The notes below the pieces were generated by a model that did not search any database, was not told where the DNA came from, and saw only the letters and a list, made by a program, of their open reading frames with translations. The position numbers were made by a program, and so were the translations under genes. Below are positions 25,648-39,700 of a stretch of DNA of 64,000 bases, one piece after another. Positions within the stretch are counted from its first letter, which is position 1, and each line of letters starts with the position of its first letter. This DNA is from Anarhynchus alexandrinus (Eukaryota; Chordata; Aves; Charadriiformes; Charadriidae): assembly GCA_008711295.1 (NCBI GenBank), contig VUYV01000074.1:186001-250000 (forward strand), given 5' to 3'.

Positions 25648-28606
25648 GAGGCCAAGGGTTGTCCAAGATCTAAATCTGTGTCAGGTACAGCATGTATATA
25701 TACATAAGAGACCAGTGAGACTCAAGATCTCCTAAACTGGTGGCAGCTGCAGGTAGGGAAGAGAACAATTTGTTTCAAAAAGCATAGTGGAACACTTTAG
25801 ATTTGTGGCTTATTCTCTCAGTCAAAACCTGAATATGCAGTAGAGATCACAACACATCAGAAGATAGAATCAGCCTTTATAGGAAAACCAACATATCTTC
25901 TCCCCATCCCAAGGCACCAGAACTCAACAATGAAAATTACATCCCAACACAGCTTCGCAACAGCATCTTACACACAGACTCATGACTTAATCTCCAGAGA
26001 TGACCCTGTGAAAACCAACAGAGTTTGCCTTTGTTTGGAGTGGCAAGAAACCTTACAAAGCAGTGTTGCTCTTGGCTGATTGACACAGTTTGTAAGATAA
26101 GGGATCCTGGTCATTCAGATAGGTACAAATATATTCTGATACCAGCTCAGTGTTTGCTTTTCTCTCCAGACTTCACAGAGCAGGAAATAAGAGCGGGATC
26201 TACCTCATGTCTGCCTTGACATCAGGGCAACTTAACCTTGTGCTCTGATGCATTACACTACTTCGTAGCAGCCACAGTGCAGTGGTTGTCTGGACCACCC
26301 CATCACACCATCTTTCCTCCAGCCTTGATTGCTACAGCAGAACTGCTAAAAGCAATGCACATCTACCTGTAGAAGTGTCCTGTGCTACAGAGGGTGCTGC
26401 TGGTGAATGATCTTCCAGCATATTGCTGACATTGTTCTGAAATCTGCTTGGGGAACAGACTCATGCCCTTTCTCTCAACATGACCCTAATGACTATATTT
26501 CACAAGGCTTCTATAACAAACAGGCCAAAGGGACCAAAGACTGCACAAGGCCAGAACAGGGCTGGTCTCTTCCACTGAAGAGGATTATGGTCTTCTCTGT
26601 GCTATATGTGTTCTGCACGTGCTAAAAGAGAGTCATTCTCCAGGACTGGAACAGTAGGACCTTTTCATCAGCAGGGCACCCACTTGCAATTGATTTTAAA
26701 GTAGGACAAAAGCCTGCAAATTTCTAGACAGAGCAACAAAAAGGCTAAAACAGTAATATTGTTCTGAGTCTCTCTGTCTGTAGACACCCTGGACCTGAGA
26801 TAACTCAGTGTTATGGTCTGTGGGAATTCATTGAAATGGATAGTAAAGCTAAACTCAGTACATCATATTCAGCAAGTCATGTTCAGTTTCTCAAAGGAAA
26901 GCCCACTGAACAGCTAGGGACAGAGAATTGATTTCCACTCTGTGCCTTTACAAAGATAACTAGCAATCCTATTTGCTGGGCTTTGGTTTTGATACCACAC
27001 ATGGCCACTTAGAGACTGAAGGACGGAACAACCTCCTGGTCTCCCCGCAGGTATCTTACTGACCCCAGCTGACATTATTCAAGGCAGCAGAGTAGGATGC
27101 TGCAGCAGTAATCTCACCCCTCCTCCCACAGCTTTTTCTTGTCTCTATACCAAACATCCATAAATCCTTAATCCTTAGACATCAGGATTCCCAGAGACTG
27201 TGTTATCCACTTCTGATAATAGTTTTGTGCATAGGAAGGCCATGTCAACTGGCACAGCATCACCTATCTTGCGCATCCATCAGACAAAGCAGGGAAGTCA
27301 GAGGACCCGCAAAGTAGTTTATACCCTGCCACTTTGAGTTGCTGTGTTTACCTCCTCCCCCAGCCCACCTAAAGGGAGTTTTATGCCAATTCATTATCTG
27401 TATGGTGGCAGCACAGAGATCCCAGCCAACAGCCACATGGTACTCCAGGTTTTGAGGAAATTGAAAGAGTACACGTTCCCAAAGCAACAACAGTAACCCA
27501 TTAGGTTTTTTCATTTTTTTCTCTGCAGTTTCCCCCATGCCTGTCCAGAATGGGATCTGTGGGGGAAACTGCAAAGTAAAAAAGGAAATGCTGAACAAAA
27601 TAATTTTGAATATACAAGGATATTTATTAGAAAGCAGAGACCACCATAAGCCAGATTTCTCTGCTAGCTGCTTAAGGACAGCATGTTGATAGCCCTGTTT
27701 AGAGTCAGTCAAATACTACACCCAAGGAACCAGCAACAAAAAGGTCCTGTAATCTATGAATACAATTCTCAACAGGTACTGACAAGCGTGTCCAGATCGT
27801 TGGTCAAAGACTTTTTGCATCCTGCAGACAGCCTATTTGAAGTGTTTCTGAATCACCATAATAGTTATAGATATGCCCTTTTCAAACCACAGGTTGGCAG
27901 CAAGATGAAGGCAGAAAAGAGAAAAATGGGTGTGGAGAGGTGACTATAGCTGAATCAAAAATAGCAAAGAAAAAAAACCCCAACCCAGAAGCAGGGAAAA
28001 AAGAAATCAAAATAATATTTAAAACTGAGCTTGGACTGTCAGAACTGAGAAACCTTGGAGCATCCATTGAAGTAAATGCTGCTGATTTCAGTGACAACTG
28101 TGCAGTCCCAAAGGTAGACAGGTGCAATCAGATTTGGGTGATCAGGACTGAGCTTATGCCAAACAGTTGCAAAAATGGAGCAAAGGTTTCTACAATGGAT
28201 GAGACAATCACAAGAAGGCTCGAAACAGAAAATGAACTAGAAAATGTGCCACCATCTCTAGCCTCTCAGAGGCTTGCTTATCCCTCCAGGGTGACAAACC
28301 TGCCAGTACAATAACTTGCTTTTGATGGTTGCCAATATGAAGGCATCATTAATATCATCTAGTCTTAAGCAAAACAGAAGTCTCCCCCGCCCCCTTCATA
28401 TAGCTGTTTTATTAACAAGCTCTAAAAATAGCTTGGTTTCTGGTTTCCAAGTATCCTTTTTCTACCAAAATAATTTTGTGGTGTAAGGATAAGATGAAGT
28501 AATAGAAACAAGAAACTGCAGAGTGCCAGTTGGTTCTCATCAAATCCCCTGCCTGGGCAAGACAAGCCACATGGGATTTGCTGTAAAACCCACACTCTGC
28601 AGGAGA

Positions 28607-28697
28607 CATTCAGATGATGAGAAAGGTGGCATAAAATACATTTGGTGACTAGGAATCACACATTCAAGTAAGTGAGCATAGCTCACACACTGACATG
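28607..28697 (-). repeat. Right arm of a 91-bp inverted repeat
   Basis: Reverse-complement partner of 25557-25647, about 3 kb away. The spacer (25648-28606) contains no recognised transposase or conserved frame. The arms may be two copies of one short interspersed element inserted in opposite orientation, or the terminal arms of a non-autonomous DNA transposon. Confidence 0.85.
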
Positions 28698-31600
28698 CTG
28701 GGAAAAGAAATTGTAGCAAAAGAAACTAGCAGGACACTGAGAAAATCTGAGGAAACAAGGAAAGGTGCCTTGTGAGCCCAAATGGCAAATCAGATCACAT
28801 GGCTACACAATGTCAGTAGCTGTAGCCAACAGCACTCAAGATCACATTTGCCCTCTTGCATCTTCCTTTAGGACAGCACTTAAAGGTAGTTACTCTCTAA
28901 TACTAAAGAATTTGTCACACCACCACAGCACAGAGCTTGCAACAGAAGTCCCTGTCCTTGGAAACATGGTGCTGCTGAAGGAAGTTTTCAATCTTTGACT
29001 AAAAGAAAAGCTTGAAAAAATTCTTGAAAGCAAATTGAAAGACACAGGTCTGGGTTTGTTTTAAAGCCATGGCATTTTGCCTAGCATTAGTGAACATTAA
29101 TCCCTTCACATCTTCCACTAACTTTACCCCAGGAGGTTCTGTAGCCTTCCTGCTCTGGGTACTGCAAGCCACAAGCCTGCAGGAAGCGGTGTTCAGCCTC
29201 TTGGGCAGAAGCAACTTACCATTTTCCTGTGGGACAGAAAACAGCCACAGCTGAGAAAACCCTGCTTTAGGCTGACATGAGCTGGTATTGAGCTAACAGC
29301 TGCAGGTTCATAGACTACTTCAGAAAAACTTATTGATGACAGGCATCTTTTAATTCACTACACAGGGACCCAAAAGTCAATGGGAAGGTTTTGGGAAGCT
29401 GATAAACCACAAGAGCTTGACAACAACTTGCTTCATTGCACCTTGCAAATATCTGCAGAAGAGATTGGATGACCCCTTGTCACTTCAGAGCAGTCCTGTC
29501 CTCTGATAAAAGGTCTGTAACAGCCATATCAAAATATACACCAGCCAAGTGCCTGGAACATGGCTATCTTGGCAACCTTGACTCAGGCATTTCCTAGCTT
29601 CTGTTTGACCATTCTTGTGGTCTTAATTTTTTTTTTTTAATTGAAGAGGCAGTTACACATAGCTTCTCAAATTTAAAAAAGACAAAAGCTTAATTGATCA
29701 AACAGTATTATATGAAACAATGGCAATCCCCCACATAGGTTACCAAAGTTGAATCTTTACACATACCATGCAGTTCTTCATTACTTGAGCTAATTGAAAT
29801 GTGAATAAGGATGTGATACTAGGGAGGGAGAAACAAGTCAGTTCATCTACTCTTGGTTCTCCTCTTAAACTGCTATAAATTCAATTCCTAGCAGAGACTG
29901 TTCAAGTTTTTACATGCAAGACCAGTTTCACTGCAGAAGAATTAGGCCTTACAGCTTTGCTTCCCAAGCTTTTCTACCAAGGGGAGGAAAAAGAAAAGCA
30001 ATTACTATAGCCATCTGCCTGACACAGCTTTTCCTCCCTCCCAGATCTCTAGGGAGGCTAGCTGCAACTGTGCTATCTAATCTTTAAGTGAAAAGCCGTT
30101 CATTTATGCTTCCTAATTCCTCACTTAAAAATGAAACACATTTGGGCTTCCCCACACACACTTGCCTATTTTATTTCTCACCACAGTTGTATGTATTCCT
30201 GCAGCAGGTCTGTAGCACAGTCTACAGACTGTCGCCTTCAAGACTACACCAACAGCAGCTGATTAAAAGCTACAATGAATACGATGCTGTTCCCTCCTCT
30301 CTTCTCTGAGCAGAGAGAAACTAGTCTACATGCTAATGGCAACTAACGGTTTCCAACAGTGTTGGAAAGATGACCTGCTGGACTGAAAGATTGGACTGCA
30401 CAGAGCAGATTGACACAGCAGTGCCTATTGCTCCGTGAAAGACAACCAAAGGCCATAACAGGACACTGGGGTTTCTTTGGTTTTTAGTGACTGAATGCTA
30501 CAACTGCCTGGCCTTCTGTTGACTAGAGGAGGCGGTTGTTTCAATCCCCCATCTGAAGTCGCTAATCTTGGAATAAAGGGCTACAAATTTCCAGAGCAAA
30601 GTTCATCTCTGCTTCATGACAGCCTAATATGTAATTCACAGGGAAGGAAAACAGCTGGGAGTGAAATAAAATCTTTGCTAAAATTTTAGAGTACGTCGGC
30701 CTACTTCTACTCTGTGCAAGCTCAGTCAAAAACGACCCTCACAGCATTAAAATCAAAATCGTGGATTTGGGGAAAAATCAGATTGCTGAAGGGATGAAAA
30801 AGAGTCAGGTTAAGCATAAGGACAGAGATTTCATTTTAAGAGCATGAAAGGACACCTAATGTTACGTGTTCTTATTATTCTCTAAAAGTACCAAAAGGCA
30901 ACACACAAATCCAGAGTGCGAAAGTTGCAAAGTACCTACAGTTCAAACGTTCTCCCTAGTCCTGTGTCTGCTTGCTATGAATAACAACAGTTAGTCTAGC
31001 AGACCTAAATCAGATTTCAAGAATTAAACACACTAAGGGGACAAATTTGCATGTCTTCATAGCTAAGGTTTAAGCAGGCTAAAGGATTTGAAAATATTCT
31101 GTCCCACCAGAATTCCCAATGCAAACCCTTAAGCAAAATATTTCCCTTCCTGAAGGCCAAAAAGAACTTTAGTTATTACATCAGAGAAAGAAGCTCTTGG
31201 TTTGGGTTTCTTTTTTTTTTTTTTTAATTCTGTTTATTTCTCTTTCTCACCATTTGTGCCCTTTGTTTACTTTTTGAAAAGGTTTGTTTATTCTTTCAGC
31301 CCAGACAGAGAAACTGCAAGGTCAGTTACTGATACAAGCTGGCTGTGCTACAGATTGTTTGCTTTAAAGAGGAACTAAACCAGCTATAAACAGAAAGGAA
31401 ATCCCATCCTTTCTCTTATTCTTCTGCACATTCCCACCACCTCTTTTTTTGCTAACCCATGTTGAGTCAACTGAAAACTAGGCCAGGAAAAAAGTTATGG
31501 TAAATAAAGTGAGGCAATCTTTTTCTTAGTGGATTGCTTCTTATCTGGGTTAGTTCTCCGCAAAGGAGCTTGAAGGATACAAGTGCTAGTAAGGCGTGTG

Positions 31601-34600
31601 GTGGGAAATGGCAAGGCCAGGACTACCTCTTAGAGCAGAGAATCACACTTAGATCAACTTAGAGCAAAAGCCAAAATGCAGCACATGTAGGGGACCAGTG
31701 TCATCTCTTCTCTTACATAATTTGTTACCCAAACACATCTGTGAAACATACAAAGTGTATTTGTTTAAATGGAATTTCTATTCTCATTAAAACCAAGTTT
31801 CATAGCAAAGTTTGCTAAATAGCTTCCAAAGACAGAAGATTCATCTAGAATATTTAAGTAAATCTGGTTCATGTTTGGAGGTATCCCTTAAAGTTTGTTG
31901 GTTTAGTTTTGGTTTTTTAACTGTAACAGCAAACCCAACTTTCTGTACGCTAATGTAGGAGAAATCTGGGCAGGCAAGGTTAGGAGCAACTGTCTTGAGT
32001 GATGCACTGTATGCTCTGATCCCTTGAGAAGGGGACACATCTAAGCTATGGTGTAGATGGAATTGCCTTGCAAGCTTTCCCAAACAATGATGTCCATGAA
32101 AGAGGGAAAGGTTAGAAATACACCCTTTTCTCTGAAGAGCTCAAAAACCTGTGACCCTCAGCGTCTATCTGCGCAGAAGCTGAACTGGTACCTGATGTGA
32201 TCTTTTATTGCACAGCAGACTTGCTCTGAAGTTTTGTCCCTTTGTTATGCTAAATTGCAATCAGTATTTCAACAGCATTCTGCGCAAGCTAATGAAGGGT
32301 GTACAGCTTTACCTGAGCTTTGCTCTGCAGGCACATTAAACATTTATTCCGATTTTTAAGTCTTTCAGCAAAGATTGCTCAAATTACTTTGGATCACTGC
32401 ATTTTTCAGTTCATGTCATTGACTAAATTTGATGTTCACTTTTAACATAAAATTACAGGAGTGGAGAGGTCACAGATTGAATAGACCTGTTTAGTGGTTA
32501 TGTTTTCCCATGCTCCAGGAGTGGTTACGGACTTAGTTAAAGAAGTTGTTTTTACAGGCAGGCATAATACACATTAGGAGTTTACTGTGGCTGACTTGGA
32601 AGGGGGAGCTTTTTATATCAAAGAACTGAAATCATGTCCTCCCAACTGGAAATCCCCTCACTTTCAGTTTCTTGAGTATGTATGTTGGGCCACTGTGGTA
32701 ACTGGAAAATCTAACCACCCTAAAGATACAAACCTATTAACACACCCCTGTGCTTGAAGCTTATTAAATGAAAGATTAAAGAGAGGCTCAAAGCAGTCAT
32801 TAGTGGCAACCTCCAAAGGAGACATTTGAACGCTGTCCAGGTAAGAAGGTAAGGACTACAGACAGGCAGGCATCAAGGAGTCAGGGACACTGGGGAGAAT
32901 TAGAATTCCCAGTTATTTGCGGGTCAGCATTGCCACTACATAAAAGGGAAATTTCTCGCTTACCCTCAAGATCACACCAGCCATTAGCAAACTGCAATGA
33001 CTTTTCAAGGACTTGCTTGCAGTGACTTTCAAGTCACAAAGAGTCCAGCATGCGCCTTCTTTACATTGGAAATGCAAGTGAACCACAGTTATTTTGGATC
33101 CAAACCTGAATTTCCCCCAGGCTTTAGATCCAGGCTTTCAGGTGCTTGGTAATTCAGCAGACCCCTCAGGCATGTGCTTACGGCAAAGTTAAGTCCATGT
33201 GCAGCTGCACTGAAACTAGAGGAAATGTATACATGCTTGGAGTCCTGTTTTCTTAAACATTTTAGTATGTAATAATCTAAAATGATAGCAGATGGCCAGG
33301 AAGTTCAGATACAGAATTAACCCCAAGAGTCAGAAGTAGTGAAATTGACAGTTCTCAATCAGATCTATCTGTAGTTTAAAAATCAGTTATTCACTTCCGT
33401 GTCAAACTGGTGAGCAGGCTGTTACCAACCCAGGCAGGATTATATGCTACTGGTATATGCAGTGCTGGTACCACTAACGTGCACCCTCTAGGGGTTATTT
33501 CAGCTTTCTAAGGCAACTTCAAAAGATTTTGGTATAGACTTCCTTGGGTGAAGAAACAGATTTTGCCACTTTTTCCATTTAACCACTTCTTGAAAAACAG
33601 TCATTTGATGTCCTTGTTTGGCTGGGATTTTTTTTGTTTGTTTTTAAAGTAAATGTCTTACAATTGATTGGTGAATCAAAAAATCAAAATCTTTCTCCTA
33701 CATAAGTAAATTGGAAAGAAAGTCAAAATAAGCCAGTATTTTGATTTACTTTTGGTACATTCTACAAAAATACATTGGTGTGTACAAATTTATATCTATA
33801 GTCACACTTCAAGGATTTTGACAACTACTTCTTGTCAGAATGCACCACAGCATATACTCTCACTGTTCAGTTTAGGTGATTTCCTATCCCATACTCTTAT
33901 GAAGACACTCCTTATAATGTTTCTGTAAAATCATAAGAGATAAATAAGAAATTATTAACAAATCTTCTCTATACATTATGAACTATCCACATCATTTGCT
34001 CAGCAAAATACTTCTATACTTTTTTTTTTTGAGATGTACATTTTTTGATTTCACAGTGCACATACTGGGATATTATGGGGGGATGTTATATCCTGCTCAC
34101 CACGAAACAGAAACTTTCCTAATAAATAGCATTAAAGGCCAAGGTCTAATCTCAGCAACAGCTTCAAGAAATTAATCCAGATTTACAGCAGCATGGTACA
34201 GCCCCATGTCTAGTGCCTCAGTAGTAAACACTTCTTGATAGTTTCTAATTTTTGCCAGAGAAAAGTTAAGTATTCTTCCCAAAATCTGTGCTTCACAACA
34301 ATGCTGGATTGCTAGAGCGCAATTCCTGCTCAGAAAACAGAACACAACAAAAGAAGGTTTCACATTTCTACACTGTCATATTAAAATCCATCATGAATAA
34401 CAAAAACCACATGTGGCAAACTGCAAAGCTAAAATACATTCAGTACAATACTTGGACACTAATCTAATCAAGATATACAGCAGACTGTATAGCAGACTTC
34501 ATTCCTTCCTCCCCAGACCTTGCCAGCAGACAGTTTCACAGTTGAAACTATCTTAGAAAAATTCCAGCCACTGGCTCTGCTCTGAACTATTGCATCCAGT

Positions 34601-35894
34601 AAAATAATTTTAGAGCCTATTCACATCCTTTTTGAGGGACCACTCAGTTCAGGAGCTGAAGGACTATTTTCTTGCTCAGTCCTGAATAGAGGCCAGTTAA
34701 CTCAAAAATATTTCCCTGGTTACTGCCATTGGAGACAAACAGTGAGCCATAGCAGCCATCACTGCTGCCAGCAGCACGCTGAATATATATCTCAGTAACA
34801 AGACAAATACTGCTCACAGCCAACCTCTCTGCCCAAGGAGACCCAGCAACCCCTCCAGCAGCCTCCTCCAAGCTGCCACCACCATCTCAGTTCAGATTCC
34901 CATTAGAAAAGGCAATAGCATGCAAAGCGTGATGCTTCCCCGTTAGACCCACGCACTCACAAGCATGTGCCCTCCCTTGTGTCACAGGCTGGCTTCTCTG
35001 CAGTCCCGCTGTGGTAATGAGTTCACACGAGGCAAAGGGGAGGGATGGAGAGAGGCAGCCTTCTGTGGAAGCAGTCCTGGATCTAACCAATGCACCAAAG
35101 AGCTGACGCTCTCCTGGAGGAGACTGCACAAATTGCTTAGTAACTGCTTCAACGCAAACCACAGCAGAGACCTCTGACACGCACCATACCCAGGCTTTAA
35201 TCCTCCCCAAGGTACAGCTGGCTTCTTCCCTCCCAGGCAGCTCTCCACTCAGACCCTTAGACACTTTGGAGGCATTCACAGCTTAGCACAAATAAAGGTA
35301 CATGCCGACAAGAGACAAAACAGATTCATGTGCTCAGACTAAGGCATGGAAAGGGCTCTCATTAAAATAACTTTAAATAGTAGAGTATTTAGGGCCAAGG
35401 GAAACCAACAGCACTGCTGTGAATAGCTGTCTTGGAGTACTATCCCGAGGGCACACCCACGCACCAAAGCATAGTAGTTATTTAAAGACAAAAGAGAAGA
35501 CTGCACAAGACCTATGAATTTGGTTGGAAACATGATGAAAGCTCTTGAACAGGGGAGTAATCAGTTTTACATACCTAGTTCAACAAAGACTCCAGGACAC
35601 AAATTTGTATGGTGGTGTATGAAGAAAATACATGTTTTCGTGTTAGTATAACAATGGCAACATGGCATCTATAGCTGTCTGAAGCAATATTGGGTCATCA
35701 CTTTAGCATTAGATTTATTGATTAAATTGTCCCTCTCCTACCACAGACCCCAGCAACTCAGTAACTTTAGATACAAGTCACTCTACCTAGCATACAGCAG
35801 AGCAGCTGTCCCCTAGGATGCATGATGCAGTAGTAACATCTTATTTCTTCTACATGTCCTACCATCAGCCAGGCTAAAAAGAGACAAGTGTCAT

Positions 35895-35935
35895 TCATTT
35901 TATAGATAAGGAAATTGAGGCACAGGGAGAGGAAT
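35895..35935 (-). repeat. MIR fragment, antisense
   Basis: cattttatagataaggaaat followed by tgaggcacaggga is nearly the antisense MIR core. Only about 40 bp is clear. Confidence 0.55.
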
Positions 35936-36420
35936 CCAGATCACGAGCCAACCTCCATTCTCGCCACTTGTAAAATGAGGAGCAAGCCAAAGTTTTCTGT
36001 ACAGATAGGTTACTGGAGTGGATCTGTCTTAAGGATAACACAGCCAGTGTTTTCATCCTTCCCCCATCAGCCAACCAACACAAATTATCACAATTATAAA
36101 TTATTATTTATAGTATAGCATGAAAAAACTAACAGGATTTTATATGCAGTTACAGATAAATGCCAAATCAAAGTAGAGCATCACCATGCTAGGTATGAGA
36201 GCTTAAGACACCTGTAGTGTTACAGGCAGACACAAAGTGGATAAAGGTAGACTAGGAGAGCAGCAAGATGCATAGTATGTTTTTACATTGCACTTTCTTT
36301 CCCCAGCCTCACCTAAACTGCATGCAAAACAAATTAATTTAACAGCTGTAATGCGTGTGTCAAGTTACTCTCTGCGGCCTATACTGATATAAATGTCCAC
36401 ATGTAAACAATTTACAATCA

Positions 36421-36720
36421 AAATCTGTCTCCCATTCCAGACACGTTTTGCTCTCCGGAGGGGAGGCGCTGGGTGGGAGGTGCAGCTCCAGCTCTGTTTG
36501 TGCACAGTGAAGGGACAACAGCCCCGTTCCTCACCGAGACCCCCCTCATCTCCTGCGGGAGCCCCACAGCAGACTGCGGAGTCAGCGCGGAGCAGAGCTC
36601 CCCAGCGAGGTCCGGTGTGGTGCACTGCCCTCTCCCGGGCAGCATCCCTAACCTTCCTGCAGAGACGACTCCTCTCCAGGACCAGCGGTGGGAGAAGCTC
36701 CAAAGCGTTACGGGCAAGTG
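36421..36720. promoter_or_regulatory. CpG cluster, possible promoter or 5' exon
   Basis: This 300-bp stretch holds 16 CpG dinucleotides and is clearly GC-richer than the flanks, where 300 bp typically holds only a few. It is the densest CpG patch noticed in the window. On the minus strand a donor-like GTCTCG|gtgagg occurs at 36535, and the frame leaving it in phase 1 could join the MCF2L2 exon at 23692-23775. It is therefore a reasonable place for a MCF2L2 transcription start or untranslated first exon. Overlapping open frames on both strands are expected from GC content and are not called. Confidence 0.3.
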
Positions 36721-39700
36721 TCACATATAAGTAGCTGACAAACGTGCCAGATGATTACATTCTAAAAATCATTTTAACCCTGTGTGTACAGGTGCTGCAG
36801 AAGTGGCAGATCCAGCTGTGGAGTTAGAAGACTAAATGCTACTCTGCAAGTGAACGTAAATGGCAAACCTGTGCTGACTACTGAGGCAAGGAGAGGAATG
36901 AACTCATCATAAAAGGGGCACCAAGAAATTCCTCTCAGTCCACTGCATGCTCAAAGGAAAGCTCATCAGGCAGCACTTTCAGTTTCATAAACTAGATTTA
37001 CAAGTGTGAAGGCATTTTTTCATTTGCATAATTAGTAATGGTAATTTCAGCGTGCATCTGTAAAATGTCTTTGTCAAACTCAGAAAGCTTAGTTGTGCTT
37101 CTCACAGTGGTACAATATTTTTTACTATGCAAATATTGTCCCACCAGCATACAACATATGGAGTAGCGTCAAAATTACTGTTTCAGTTTTTGTTACTGGT
37201 AAGCAACTACAATACATATGTAAGTTTATTAAAAAAAAATAAAATAAAAATAAGTGACCTGATCCTATAATACACCCCAGTTTCACTGAAGTAACTTGCA
37301 CCGTCCCAGCATCTGACCTCACGTGTTCACATGGTCACACCTGTGGGTATGGCTCTCCAGAAGCATGACAAGGAATGGCTCGTACCTAAGTGCTTCTAAC
37401 TTAGAGATCATTTTCCCAGATTCTTTCACTGCAGGATCAGGGAGGACCACTAGGTTCATTGTGTTTGACTTGTTGAACACACAAGAAGTTCACAGAAATT
37501 GGATTAAACCAGCATTTTAGAAAGCTCTTTAATCTTATGTTAAAGACTTCAGGCAACTGCAAATCCACTGCTTCCCCTGGAGCTGGCCTAACACAAAGAA
37601 ATTGGCTTGTGTTTCAAAGCTCTCACTTCAGTTTCCAGCCCACTGATTCTTATTGTGGTTTTGATTTAAAAATTTGATAGTTGCCCCCAATTTTACCCTT
37701 GCTGTGGCAGATCTCCTTTATAGAGTCTAGTGGTGAAGTCAAGGGAAAATGGAACAGCGTATCACACTCCTTTACCTCTTCCCATCTCACCTCAGCTTTT
37801 CCCAGTGCTAGCAGAGGATGCCCTTACTAATTAACAGTATCCCAATTTCATAATCTGATCTTCAGTCATGTATACCCTTGCTCCTTAGAGGGCCCTCACA
37901 GCAGCATACTGTACCAAGGTGGTGACTCGAGAGTTTAGACAAATAGCCTGAACTCAGCAACCCCCAATTTAATGACTCAAAGGAACAGGTTCTGAATATG
38001 AATAAAGTGCTGTCTCTGTGCAGAACAAAGTTGCTGAGACATCCTGGCTTAGAAAAAGGTGAAAAAAAAAAATGTTTGGTCAATAATTCTTGTCTGTTGT
38101 AAAAGCCTGAAGGATGGGGTTTTTTGCCCTTGAGAAATGTAATGAACTAATAGGATTGGAAATTTGTGCAACAAGACACCTGGCATAGTTCAAATATTCA
38201 TATATAGGAGCTGGGCTGCTACAATCAAGCTTTATTTATCATTCTTTTATACCTGAACACCAGTAATTCTACTAGATAATAACCAGGTGCTGAAGGAGGA
38301 GAGTCCATGACTTAGAAACCTCACTGGGCAGACTAATCCACAGCAAGATTCAGATAATAAAGAAGCAGCATGATTTGTACACAAGATCAACATATTAGCA
38401 CATATGGGTAGTCTTCAAGCGGGGCTTGAAGCAGCAGAACTGGCTGAAATCAGAGAATAAGCTCCGTGGGCATAACCAGGGTGAGAGCCCTGCACAGATG
38501 CTCTCCAACCTCCCAGTACATTCTGCACCATTTTCCCCTGAAATCTTCTCCCCAGACAGTTTACACTACAATTTAGGCGGTACAAAAAAAGCAAACTGAG
38601 CTATTATCTTGTGGTAATAAGTCCCACAAGTTAACAAAACATTACCAATTACAGCAATCTGTCTATCCATGTTTAATGCTTTTCCATTTCACGGAGTTGT
38701 TTCTTGTTCTGGTATCGTGGGAGGAAGGGAAAAACATAAATACCCAGAAGGCCTCTGCTATAACTTGCCCTCTGAGAATTTGTTCTCTTGATCTTCTCAG
38801 TACTACTTATCTCTCAAAACTCTTTTTAAATGGAAATCAAGCTATGCCTTCCTGAATTTCATCACCATTCTCTGGACTTTTCTGATTAGGTAAACAGGGT
38901 TCAGCATTGTTCAATAGCAGCAGAGCAGGCTGCATATCAATGGAACCGGTGAAAAGAGACACCAGCATCTAAGATAAGGATTTCTTTTTCTTAGAAAAAC
39001 CTCTATGGAAAACAGAATATTTTATTTTAGCTATTTTCTTCGCAGTGAGAGCCAGCTGAAAAAATTTATCCCAGGTTCCCTAGGTAGCATTTTACATTAA
39101 AGAGGAGAATAGATATTGAATGCAAATAAACCAAGAAAAATTCTGAGCAATGCACGAGGAGGCACTGTGACCAAGTCTCAAGGGGTTTAGAAATAACTTC
39201 CACTTAAACTGCAGACTTCAGTCTTCACATGAAAGAGTCACTTTCCCCAGTAACCAGCACCTTGTAGAAAGGTCAGCCGTGTGGGAAATGAAAGCATTTC
39301 ACATTTATTTCACTACTGAAGGTGAAGTAGCTCCAAAAAATCCAAGAAATTTCAGCCTGATCTCATTCAGATGGGATTTCCTTCTGCAGATAGTGCCATA
39401 GAAGCTGTTTTCTGTCTTTAAATCCTTAACTGCTCTAAAACCATTTCCAATACTTCAGTCCCTTTTCCTCCCTGAATTGCTTTTCATTTCCAGCAGTAAG
39501 AACAGCAGTAGGACTGAGAACAAGTGCTCATGATTGCTGGACAGACAGAACTGCAGCATTCCTCTGTCCTGCAGAAGGACAAAATCGGAAATACTCTGTT
39601 AGCCCAAAAGACAGGTCCCCATCCTACTGGCAAGGAGGATCTTGCCTGGTTTTGCAGTAACAGCAAAATCCTGAATAGCCTCAGTAATGAAGTGCATATT

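Larger units (their letters stand above)
24257..36420. other. Upstream intron or 5' flank of MCF2L2, no gene recognised
   Basis: Apart from the inverted repeat arms, a MIR fragment and homopolymers, nothing supportable is seen. A plus-strand frame of 124 codons at 27940-28314 and a minus-strand frame of 150 codons at 27260-27712 lack any family similarity. Confidence 0.6.

Noticed and set aside
27260..27712. 150-codon minus-strand frame
   Set aside because: No family similarity and no supporting promoter or splice signals.
33481..33500. Third CTCF-like string (reverse strand, CCCCTAGAGGGTGC)
   Set aside because: A mismatch at a key core position makes it weaker than the two sites reported.
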